Shown here in pieces: positions 1 through 5,043 of a stretch of DNA of 6,448 nucleotides. The notes beneath the pieces are model-generated. The model worked only from the letters and a program-made list of their open reading frames with translations, did not search any database and was not told where the DNA came from. The first letter of the stretch is position 1, and every line of letters begins with the position of its first letter. The stretch spans positions 1 through 6,448 of the forward strand of contig CAZFNL010000038.1 of the NCBI GenBank assembly GCA_964520615.1, read 5' to 3'. Source of the DNA: JAMCUI01 sp964520615. Its GTDB lineage: Bacteria; Patescibacteriota; Microgenomatia; 2-02-FULL-39-11. The translations under genes and the position numbers were made by a program.

Positions 1-1
1 A

Positions 2-70
2 CAGAATGAAGCAAAAGAATTAAGCAAAATATTGATTTCAATTATTAGAACTTTAAAAAGTAAACTGTAA
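2..70 (+). CDS. C-terminal end of a four-helix-bundle (S23-type) protein, partial
   Basis: An open frame enters from the left edge and ends at a TAA at 68-70. It gives 22 residues reading QNEAKELSKILISI then IRTLKSKL. This pattern, a helical stretch ending in a leucine- and lysine-rich tail, resembles the C-terminus of the four-helix-bundle family named after 23S rRNA intervening-sequence proteins, which often end in a similar 'eisKmLnsLikslK' helix. Function in that family is poorly known. The gene would converge on ychF, with only a repeat tract between them. The assignment rests on a short tail recognised from memory, so it is tentative. The rest of the gene is outside the window. Confidence 0.5.
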   Translation, partial: QNEAKELSKILISIIRTLKSKL

Positions 71-116
71 ACTAATAATTAAACTTCTCACTTTTCACTT
101 CTAACTGGTAACTTAT
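61..116. repeat. Degenerate 7-base tandem repeat in the intergenic spacer
   Basis: From 61 the sequence can be cut into eight consecutive 7-base units, for example TAAACTG, TAAACTA, AACTTCT, CACTTTT, CACTTCT, AACTGGT and AACTTAT. Units share an 'aActtnT'-like pattern but drift between neighbours. The tract starts within the last codons of the plus-strand gene and ends at the ychF stop codon, so it fills the whole convergent spacer. No GC-rich hairpin followed by a T-run is present here, so I see no ordinary terminator for either gene. Confidence 0.6.
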
Positions 117-117
117 T

Positions 118-1263
118 CTAGATTCCTACCTTAAACTCCACAACTTCTCCGTCTTCCATCACATAATCTTTACCTACAGTTTGTACTTTACCCAGTTCTC
201 GTGCTTTAGTCCAGCCGTTAACATCGACAAAATCATGATAGGGAACAATGTCGGCCTTTATGAAATGTTTTTCAAAATCGGTGTGGATAACCCCGGCGGC
301 TTGGGGTGCAAGTGTTCCTTTAGTGATGGTCCATGCGCGAACTTCCTTTTCTCCTGCAGTCAGATAGGATATCAGTCCAAGCGTTTCATACGCTTTTTTG
401 ATCAAACGATTTAGTCCTGTTTCTTCCAACTGGTATTGCCGGAGAAATTCCTTTTGCTCCTGCTCGTTGAATGCAAGCACCTCGTTTTCGAGTTTTGCGC
501 ACAGATAGAGATGATTAGTAATTAGTGGTTGGTGGTTAGTGATTTGTTCTTTCTGACCACTAGTCACAAGTCTCTGATCACTAAGGATTTCCAACATTTT
601 CTTTTTTGTTTCATCGGGATTTTGCAGCTGTTGTTCGGAAACATTAAAGATATAGATAACGGGTTTCATGGTTAACAAGTTCAATCGTTTAATAGATTGC
701 GCATCTTCTAATGTAAGAGGAATAATACGAGTAGGAATCCCTTGGTTCAATTTTTTTTTCAAAGATATGATGTATCGATACATCATATGTTCTTCTTTCG
801 AAGCATTTTGCGGGGGTTCCTTTTGTTTTTCTAACGTTTGCAGATCTGCGAGGATTAGTTCGGTTTCTATTGTTTTTATATCCTCAACCGGATTGATTTT
901 GTCCGAAACATGAGCGACGTTTGCGTCCTCAAACAACCGAACCACATGGATGATTGCCGCAACCTCCCTAATATGTGATAGAAATTTATTTCCCAGTCCT
1001 TCTCCTTTCGAAGCGCCTTTTACCAGACCCGCAATGTCATAGAATTCGACAACTGCAGGAATAATCTTTTGCGTATTTACTACTTTTGCCAGAACCGGAA
1101 GACGTTCATCGGGAACTTCGATAACGCCGACATTTGGTTCTATGGTACAGAACGGGTAGTTTGCTACGTTTGCCACCTGCTTTTTTAACAGGGCGTTGAA
1201 AAGTGTGCTTTTACCGACGTTTGGTAGACCTACGATGCCGATGGATAGAGCAGAACTCGACAT
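118..1263 (-). CDS. ychF: YchF/OLA1-family P-loop ATPase
   Basis: This is a 381-residue member of the YchF (OLA1) branch of the Obg-like P-loop proteins, cytosolic enzymes that bind and hydrolyse ATP and associate with ribosomes. Visible motifs: the P-loop GLPNVGKST (12-20), the G3 motif DIAG (76-79), the G4-position motif NVSE (207-210), the NVxE form that explains ATP rather than GTP preference in this family, CAKLE (255-259), and a C-terminal TGS domain from about 310 to 381 ending VEFKVGI. The ATG at 1263 fits the family start, a few residues before SIGIVGLPNVGKS. No Shine-Dalgarno sequence is visible upstream. The protein is longer than the usual roughly 363 residues, and the excess falls at 228-250, where a 7-base tandem repeat is translated. 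Its first 53 bases overlap the 3' end of the recombinase gene, so transcription may enter from that gene. Confidence 0.96.
   Translation of the reverse strand: MSSSALSIGIVGLPNVGKSTLFNALLKKQVANVANYPFCTIEPNVGVIEVPDERLPVLAKVVNTQKIIPAVVEFYDIAGLVKGASKGEGLGNKFLSHIREVAAIIHVVRLFEDANVAHVSDKINPVEDIKTIETELILADLQTLEKQKEPPQNASKEEHMMYRYIISLKKKLNQGIPTRIIPLTLEDAQSIKRLNLLTMKPVIYIFNVSEQQLQNPDETKKKMLEILSDQRLVTSGQKEQITNHQPLITNHLYLCAKLENEVLAFNEQEQKEFLRQYQLEETGLNRLIKKAYETLGLISYLTAGEKEVRAWTITKGTLAPQAAGVIHTDFEKHFIKADIVPYHDFVDVNGWTKARELGKVQTVGKDYVMEDGEVVEFKVGI
513..582. repeat. 7-base tandem repeat inside the ychF reading frame
   Basis: Ten consecutive 7-base units fit without a gap: on the plus strand GATTAGT, AATTAGT, GGTTGGT, GGTTAGT, GATTTGT, then TCTTTCT, GACCACT, AGTCACA, AGTCTCT and GATCACT. 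Because three units make 21 bases, the translated minus strand has a 7-residue period, seen as ITNHQPL followed by ITNHLYL. It encodes about YchF residues 228-250, between the NVSE and CAKLE motifs, where relatives have a shorter connection. The same repeat style fills the spacer at 61-116. Confidence 0.75.
765..788. repeat. Perfect 24-base palindrome within ychF
   Basis: The left arm ATATGATGTATC (765-776) is followed directly by its exact reverse complement (777-788), giving a spacerless 12+12 palindrome centred on an ATCGAT. Symmetry stops at once outside it (G764 against G789). On the coding strand it encodes the region around HMMYRYII (residues 159-166), in the helical domain of YchF. 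No function is evident. A spacerless palindrome can form a cruciform in DNA but makes a poor RNA hairpin loop. Confidence 0.8.
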
Positions 1264-2833
1264 TTTGATTATCAGTTAATTCATTAACGGTTAAAGGAAT
1301 ATGGCCTTTGATATTGGCAGTATGACCGTCTGTTGTCACGCTTCTTAGTATTTTTTTGACTATGATACGCTTTTTATCAAAGGTTAGATCCTTTAATACA
1401 AATGACATTTTATCACATAGTTCCTTAAGATTTGCCAGCTTGACTGTATAAGATGGTGAAAGAGCGGCGTCTTTATCTTGGTTGATTTTACTTAAAAGTT
1501 GAGTTTTCTTTAATTTAATTTCGTTTGTTAGTTCCTTCAGTTTCTCAAATGCAATTACCCCTTCTCCGTATGCTTTGATATATCGTTTTTCTTCTTCGGC
1601 CAGTTTAGTCAGTTGTTGCTCTAAAGCCGCTTGATCTACAGCCTCGTCAGATGATTTGGATTTTTGCTTCTCGAGCCATATTTTAGCCTGCTTTTTAATA
1701 AGATCAGGGTTTGTCAGAAGATTTGATAGTTTTTCCCAGACTACCTTATCAATGACATCAGAATTGACTCCTTTTTGATTGCATTCTTTAAGTAAAGGGA
1801 ATCTGCGGACTCGATCAGTACAGCGATAATACCATTGACCCGCATTGTTGCCGCCTTCACCAGCTCTTGTACAGCCACAGGTGCAATAAATTAGGTTGGA
1901 TAGGAGATAATCATGCTTTTTATTTCTCATGCAAAACTGGTTATTGATTACAAGTTGTCTTTGAACAGCGTTAAAAAGGTCTTTGTCGATGATTGCGGGT
2001 ACTTTGATTGCGTGCCATTCTTCTTTAGGCTTCAATCGGCGGCTGCTTTTCTTTATCCTTTTATATTTATTGTTTTTGAGAGGGTTTTCAGGGATGACTG
2101 ATAGACTTTTGTTGTAGTAGGTTATACCGATATATGTTTCATCACGCAGGCGTCTTGAGAGGGTACCGGTCGACCAGCAACCTCTTTTACTTTCGCGTGG
2201 GGTAATATTTTGTTCATATAGCCTTTTGATCGTCTGTCGAATAGTCAAACCGTCTTTTCCTATCCAGGTAAAGATTTTTTTAATAATTTCTGCTTCATGA
2301 GGTACGATTTCAAAATATCCCGTACATTTGTCTTTCCCTTTAACGTATCTATAACCATATGGTGCTTGCCAGCCGAATAGAATACCGTTTTTCGCCTTGT
2401 ACATCTTGCCTCGTCTCATGCGTTCAACTATTTTTGCTTTTTCATATTCTGCAAACAATCCTTTAAAGCCAAGGAGTATTTTATCTTCAACATTTCGGAT
2501 GGGGGCTGATTGGAGATCGACAACCTCAATTCCTAATTCTTGAAGTTCATCGAGAATCAATTCTTGATATGAATATTTTCTTGCGATTCTATCCCGATCC
2601 CATACGTATAACACTTCAAATTGTTTCTTAGCTGCTGTATCTCTCATTGCATCAAGACCTGGACGAGCCAAAATATCACCGCTCCACCCATCGTCAATGA
2701 ACATTAAGTTTTCTCCTAATACGTTACCATCCTTTTTAATTCTATCTTTAATTTCCGATATTTGAGATTCGATAGTAGCCTCCTTTTCCTGCCGACCTGT
2801 GCTAGTACGTCCAATACCCGCAGCGATTTTCAT
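1211..2833 (-). CDS. Large serine recombinase (site-specific integrase)
   Basis: This 540-residue protein has the layout of large serine recombinases, which catalyse integration and excision of mobile elements through a 5'-phosphoserine-DNA link. The N-terminal resolvase domain (about 1-145) has GRTSTGRQ with likely nucleophile Ser11 and Arg9, and the DRDRIAR motif (79-85) with catalytic-type arginines. A recombinase domain follows (about 155-295), then a zinc-ribbon with Cys317, Cys319, Cys338 and Cys351, then a coiled-coil stretch rich in Glu, Lys and Leu (about 395-450). The ATG at 2833 overlaps the TGA of the excisionase-like gene by 4 bases. AAAGGAG lies upstream with a rather long spacing of about 12 bases. 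The last 16-18 residues, ending HRHRRSTKRR, are read from the 5' end of ychF in another frame, so the C-terminus may derive from the integration target. Confidence 0.95.
   Translation of the reverse strand: MKIAAGIGRTSTGRQEKEATIESQISEIKDRIKKDGNVLGENLMFIDDGWSGDILARPGLDAMRDTAAKKQFEVLYVWDRDRIARKYSYQELILDELQELGIEVVDLQSAPIRNVEDKILLGFKGLFAEYEKAKIVERMRRGKMYKAKNGILFGWQAPYGYRYVKGKDKCTGYFEIVPHEAEIIKKIFTWIGKDGLTIRQTIKRLYEQNITPRESKRGCWSTGTLSRRLRDETYIGITYYNKSLSVIPENPLKNNKYKRIKKSSRRLKPKEEWHAIKVPAIIDKDLFNAVQRQLVINNQFCMRNKKHDYLLSNLIYCTCGCTRAGEGGNNAGQWYYRCTDRVRRFPLLKECNQKGVNSDVIDKVVWEKLSNLLTNPDLIKKQAKIWLEKQKSKSSDEAVDQAALEQQLTKLAEEEKRYIKAYGEGVIAFEKLKELTNEIKLKKTQLLSKINQDKDAALSPSYTVKLANLKELCDKMSFVLKDLTFDKKRIIVKKILRSVTTDGHTANIKGHIPLTVNELTDNQNVEFCSIHRHRRSTKRR
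1269..1294. other. Imperfect palindrome with 2-base centre, candidate attachment-site core
   Basis: GTTAAT (1275-1280) and ATTAAC (1283-1288) are exact inverted arms around the dinucleotide TC at 1281-1282. Extending outward, 10 of 12 positions per arm remain complementary over 1269-1294. Serine integrase att sites are imperfect dyads around a 2-base crossover dinucleotide, so the geometry fits. The site is inside the recombinase 3' end, 5 bases upstream of the ychF start codon. No second copy was found in the window, so the call is by position and symmetry only. Confidence 0.35.
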
Positions 2834-3015
2834 TTCTTGACAACTCTCCTTTCTTCTAAAAATTTATCAAGCTCTTTTTTAGCAATCCGATATTCTAAGT
2901 TTGTTTTCCCTAGGAATATAGCGGGTAACACACCTTGTTTGATCCATCTTCTAATCGTTATCGGTTTAACATGTAGTGTCTCGGCTACTTCTCTGACTGA
3001 TAAATATTCTTCCAT
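2830..3015 (-). CDS. Excisionase-like MerR/BldC-type helix-turn-helix protein
   Basis: A 61-residue protein matching the small excisionase / MerR-like HTH family: YLSVREVAETLHVKPITIRRW (about 4-24) is the helix-turn-helix, GVLPAIFLGK (28-37) the wing, and YRIAKKELDKFLEER (42-56) the usual closing helix. Such proteins bind DNA and either steer recombination direction or regulate transcription. Its TGA overlaps the ATG of the serine recombinase (ATGA), so the two are probably translated together, and a role as recombination directionality factor is the natural inference. The ATG at 3015 has no Shine-Dalgarno sequence. The putative promoter just upstream would place transcription start within a few bases of the ATG, so a leaderless message is possible. 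Three 10-base-spaced repeats lie directly upstream and are plausible binding sites for this protein. Confidence 0.88.
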   Translation of the reverse strand: MEEYLSVREVAETLHVKPITIRRWIKQGVLPAIFLGKTNLEYRIAKKELDKFLEERRVVKK

Positions 3016-3018
3016 ATA

Positions 3019-3048
3019 CTATAACTTTACTAAACTTTATAATACTTT
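3019..3048 (-). promoter_or_regulatory. Three 10-base direct repeats upstream of the excisionase-like gene
   Basis: On the plus strand the units are CTATAACTTT (3019-3028), ACTAAACTTT (3029-3038) and ATAATACTTT (3039-3048). ACTTT recurs exactly every 10 bases, one helical turn, three times in a row. BldC-type MerR-like proteins and small excisionases bind such head-to-tail direct repeats cooperatively, so this is a likely operator or excision-accessory array for the adjacent HTH protein. It overlaps the putative promoter, which would permit autoregulation. Confidence 0.5.
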
Positions 3049-3053
3049 GTCAA
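3024..3053 (-). promoter_or_regulatory. Possible sigma-70-type promoter for the excisionase-recombinase pair
   Basis: On the minus strand a perfect TTGACA (3053-3048) is followed after 18 bases by TAAAGT (3029-3024), a 4-of-6 match to the -10 consensus. Transcription would start near 3018-3016, almost at the ATG at 3015. The TTGACA contains the TGA stop of the upstream 59-residue gene. The -35 box is strong and the -10 box weak, so activity is uncertain. Confidence 0.4.
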
Positions 3054-3229
3054 GTACAATCGATAATTTTTTTGCATTCATCACAAACAAATATTTTTTC
3101 CTCATTCTCACGATCAAGTTTGTCTTTTGTTAAAAACCCGACATTTTTAGTTTCCCCATTAAAACAATCTGTACAATAAAGTTTTCCATCAACATAATAG
3201 CCCACGATGTCATCAACTCTTATTTCCAT
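3050..3229 (-). CDS. Small double-CxxC (zinc-ribbon-like) protein
   Basis: A 59-residue protein, MEIRVDDIVGYYVDGKLYC at its start. It holds two CxxC knuckles, CTDC (about residues 19-22) and CDEC (about 49-52), separated by a charged segment, the layout of a compact four-cysteine metal-binding fold. I do not recognise the family, and the role (DNA, RNA or protein contact) is unknown. The ATG at 3229 is chosen because GGGGGTGA, a near-complete Shine-Dalgarno sequence, lies 6 bases upstream. A longer frame would need a GTG at 3271 and lacks such a site. The start overlaps the end of the ATPase gene by 17 bases, so the two are probably coupled. It ends just inside the promoter-like sequence of the excisionase-like gene. 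Confidence 0.75.
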   Translation of the reverse strand: MEIRVDDIVGYYVDGKLYCTDCFNGETKNVGFLTKDKLDRENEEKIFVCDECKKIIDCT

Positions 3230-4736
3230 AATTTTCACCCCCGTCCTGAAAAGCCCCACGGTCGACTCCACTATTGTTTTGCTTAGAAGATATAGTGGAG
3301 AAAAGTGTAGGGTAAACTAACATTTTTCTTTTATCTACCTCATCATGTTCTTGTGAGATCAAACCCGCGGTCTCAAGCATAGGAATAATCTCTTTTCTTA
3401 ACTGGTAATCAGATAGTTGTCGGCCATATACTTCGAAATGCTTCTTTACGATTTCTTGTCGACTGATACCTATTTTTGCACCACCCTCATCACCACTATT
3501 TTTCTGCTCATAGGCGGGTAGGATAATTTCTCTATACAGGTTATAAATGTATGGCGGTATTCCTAATTCTTGACTCTCTGATATCGCGTCCCACAGCTTA
3601 AAAGCCTCTTTAATATCGTCATCGTTTACCACAATCGCCGCCCCTTCTCGTACTCGGAAAAAGATATTAAGAAGAGCAAATGATTTGATAAGTGATATTA
3701 TTCTGCCGATGTCCCGTTGGTGACGGGGTTTGTAAATTTTTATTCTTTGAGAGAACATCTGTTGGATTACTTCTGGGTTTTTAATAATTATTTCCGTGAT
3801 ATGTTCCTTTTTAATCGCCACAATGCGATCTTTTAATAACCGTCTTTTTTCATCTACCTCCAGCCCATACTGATAGGTTGAAAGATCCGAAGACCTTTTA
3901 ATTTTTTCCCAGACCGCCTCTCTAATTTTCTCTTGGGTAATTTGCGGAGAGAGAAGGATAAATCTTGTTAACTCTTGTTCGTTGATCTGAAGCCCTGCAG
4001 TACAAAAAATAACGGAAGGAAACCCTATGAGAACGACGGTCTTCGTCCTATTGCCGCCTCTTTGATTCTTATCCGTGATTTTTGAGACGATTTCTTTTTT
4101 ATCATGCGACAGGAGGGATCGTAATCTTTCAAGTAAATCTGGGTTGGGCTGGTCGAGGAATATTATGATCTTATGGGATAAGTCGATTAACTGTTGGTTC
4201 TTTTCCTTATCATAATAGCCTTCTTCATGGTAAAAAGCTTGGGGGGACGAATAGCTAATAAGCATTATATCCTCCTTGGGGAATAATTGTGCGATTTCGG
4301 TTGGAATGTAGCTTTTACCCGAAGATGACGGCGCATTGAATGAAATATTGAACTGTTCCTCATCGGTATAGGCGGAAAGCATTCCTAAAAATGTGATAAC
4401 TATATTTTCCTCGTCTCTTTTTATTGTTTTACCTAGAGTCTCGATGATTCCCTTTGAGTCTAAGGTTTGGAATTTTGAGATACGAATATATGTTTGAGAT
4501 TCGTCCTGTTGGGAGGACTCTTGTCCATGTTGGAGCAATCCATTTATTTTAGCGTCCACAAAAGACAGTCTGGTTAGAAATTCTTCTTGCATTTTTCTAT
4601 CAGGGATCGTTTTAATATGGTTTTCTATGTCTTTTTTAATATCAACTACTTCATCTATTGACCGTTTGTCCAAATATTCTAAGAAACGGACCTCATCTAG
4701 GGATACTAGATAGTCGAATTGTTTTTGGTTAAGCAT
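3213..4736 (-). CDS. AAA+-type P-loop ATPase, probable replication or maintenance protein of the element
   Basis: A 507-residue protein. An N-terminal helical region (1-85) is followed by an ATPase core. The Walker A motif is APSSSGKS (135-142), with Ala in place of the usual first Gly. The Walker B is KIIIFLDQ (189-196), with Asp195 and Gln where Glu is common. A sensor-1-like CTA (245-247) and a TRFILLSP segment (257-264), whose Arg258 could be an arginine finger, come next. Residues 330-390 look like a helical lid. Residues about 422-478 (GISRQEIVKKHFEVYG onward) look like a winged-helix DNA-binding domain. This order suits helicase or initiator ATPases of plasmids, phages and integrative elements, but I cannot name the subfamily and no primase motif is obvious. 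The ATG at 4736 overlaps the preceding small gene by 31 bases and has no Shine-Dalgarno sequence. The last 25 or so residues, rich in Gly, Asn and Ser, look disordered. Confidence 0.8.
   Translation of the reverse strand: MLNQKQFDYLVSLDEVRFLEYLDKRSIDEVVDIKKDIENHIKTIPDRKMQEEFLTRLSFVDAKINGLLQHGQESSQQDESQTYIRISKFQTLDSKGIIETLGKTIKRDEENIVITFLGMLSAYTDEEQFNISFNAPSSSGKSYIPTEIAQLFPKEDIMLISYSSPQAFYHEEGYYDKEKNQQLIDLSHKIIIFLDQPNPDLLERLRSLLSHDKKEIVSKITDKNQRGGNRTKTVVLIGFPSVIFCTAGLQINEQELTRFILLSPQITQEKIREAVWEKIKRSSDLSTYQYGLEVDEKRRLLKDRIVAIKKEHITEIIIKNPEVIQQMFSQRIKIYKPRHQRDIGRIISLIKSFALLNIFFRVREGAAIVVNDDDIKEAFKLWDAISESQELGIPPYIYNLYREIILPAYEQKNSGDEGGAKIGISRQEIVKKHFEVYGRQLSDYQLRKEIIPMLETAGLISQEHDEVDKRKMLVYPTLFSTISSKQNNSGVDRGAFQDGGENYGNKS
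3266..3300 (-). promoter_or_regulatory. 9-base inverted repeat before the small zinc-ribbon gene
   Basis: CTCCACTAT (3266-3274) and ATAGTGGAG (3292-3300) are exact reverse complements with a 17-base loop. They lie in the last codons of the ATPase gene, about 20 bases upstream of the Shine-Dalgarno sequence of the 59-residue gene. No T-run follows on either strand, so it is not a standard terminator. It could shape translation of the downstream gene or mark mRNA processing. Function is inferred only from position. Confidence 0.4.
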
Positions 4737-4888
4737 TGTTTTGTTGTCAACTTACAATTGTTTTCTGACTCAGTCAAAGTAGTAATCTCATCAAAAAGAA
4801 TGCCGTATACCTCATTAAGTTTTTCTTGCGAAAATTGGGTGTGGTCGAGTTCATACGAGACTTCGATCTTTTTATTTCTATGCTTCAC
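4706..4888 (-). CDS. Small acidic hypothetical protein upstream of the ATPase
   Basis: A 60-residue frame starting at a GTG (4888) with KHRNKKIEVSYELDHTQF, then a helix SQEKLNEVYGILFDEI, then a polar Ser/Asn/Thr-rich tail. The strand-then-helix pattern ('vsYelD...ekl.evy.iLFdEi') resembles short uncharacterised proteins that I associate with recombinase-bearing elements, but I cannot name a family. It overlaps the ATPase start by 31 bases. There is no Shine-Dalgarno sequence, and a terminator-like hairpin ends 5 bases upstream of the GTG, so expression from upstream would require read-through. Either this is an attenuated leader gene, or the start lies elsewhere. The conserved-looking N-terminal half favours a real protein. 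Confidence 0.55.
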   Translation of the reverse strand: MKHRNKKIEVSYELDHTQFSQEKLNEVYGILFDEITTLTESENNCKLTTKQCLTKNNSTI

Positions 4889-4954
4889 GGTTTAACAAAA
4901 ACGCCTGGGTAACTATCGAGTTAAACCAGGCGCAAATCTTGAATCTCGATAGTT
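4889..4954 (-). promoter_or_regulatory. Three interleaved inverted repeats, candidate attenuator or switch
   Basis: Three perfect inverted repeats interlock here. A is CGCCTGG (4902-4908) with CCAGGCG (4926-4932). B is AACTATCGAG (4911-4920) with CTCGATAGTT (4945-4954). C is GGTTTAAC (4889-4896) with GTTAAACC (4920-4927). Each shares bases with, or crosses, another, so they cannot all form together. On the minus transcript A is a terminator, B sequesters the A loop, and C pairs right up to the GTG at 4888. This is the arrangement expected of a conditional terminator, or alternatively of a protein-bound DNA site such as an origin. Confidence 0.5.
4894..4932 (-). terminator. Rho-independent-type terminator on the minus strand
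   Basis: Read on the minus strand, CGCCTGG and CCAGGCG form a GC-rich 7-base stem whose loop can add a further 4-base helix (TAAC with GTTA). It is followed by TTTTTGTT (4901-4894). It would end transcripts coming from the 5044-5859 gene, about 110 bases after its stop codon. It also ends 5 bases before the next start codon, which is too close to leave room for a separate ordinary promoter. Confidence 0.6.
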
Positions 4955-5043
4955 TTTGGTTGATTGGTAAGTCAATTCTAAAAGAAGATTTCGGAGCTTA
5001 ACAGAAGTCTATATCAAAATGGGTGTAAATAACTGTAGATGGT
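4955..5043. other. Remainder of the 155-base intergenic region
   Basis: Between the 271-residue gene and the inverted-repeat cluster I found no reading frame of note. On the minus strand TTGACT (4975-4970) lies about 18 bases before TATCGA, a weak promoter-like pair. It would place the -10 inside the first arm of repeat B. I regard this promoter as doubtful. Confidence 0.2.

Noticed and set aside
61..582. CRISPR array
   Set aside because: The repeats are 7-base, degenerate and have no spacers; no cas gene is present.
181..913. Plus-strand open frames of 77 and 81 codons opposite ychF
   Set aside because: They are antisense shadows of a well-supported gene and have no recognisable protein pattern.
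2762..3133. Plus-strand open frame of 123 codons opposite the recombinase and excisionase genes
   Set aside because: Phe/Ser-rich shadow that runs across three genes on the other strand, with no family resemblance.
3230..3271. N-terminal extension of the double-CxxC protein to 73 residues
   Set aside because: It would begin at GTG 3271 without a Shine-Dalgarno sequence, while ATG 3229 has an excellent one.
4911..4957. Plus-strand terminator formed by arm B and TTTTT
   Set aside because: The stem and T-run are acceptable, but no plus-strand gene lies upstream to need it; kept only as part of the interleaved repeat feature.
4960..4975. TTGATT...AGTCAA imperfect dyad beside the interleaved repeats
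   Set aside because: Only five or six matching bases with a mismatch; not distinguishable from chance.
4890..5043. tRNA gene as the integration target
   Set aside because: No cloverleaf could be fitted here or near the recombinase boundary; the boundary gene is ychF.
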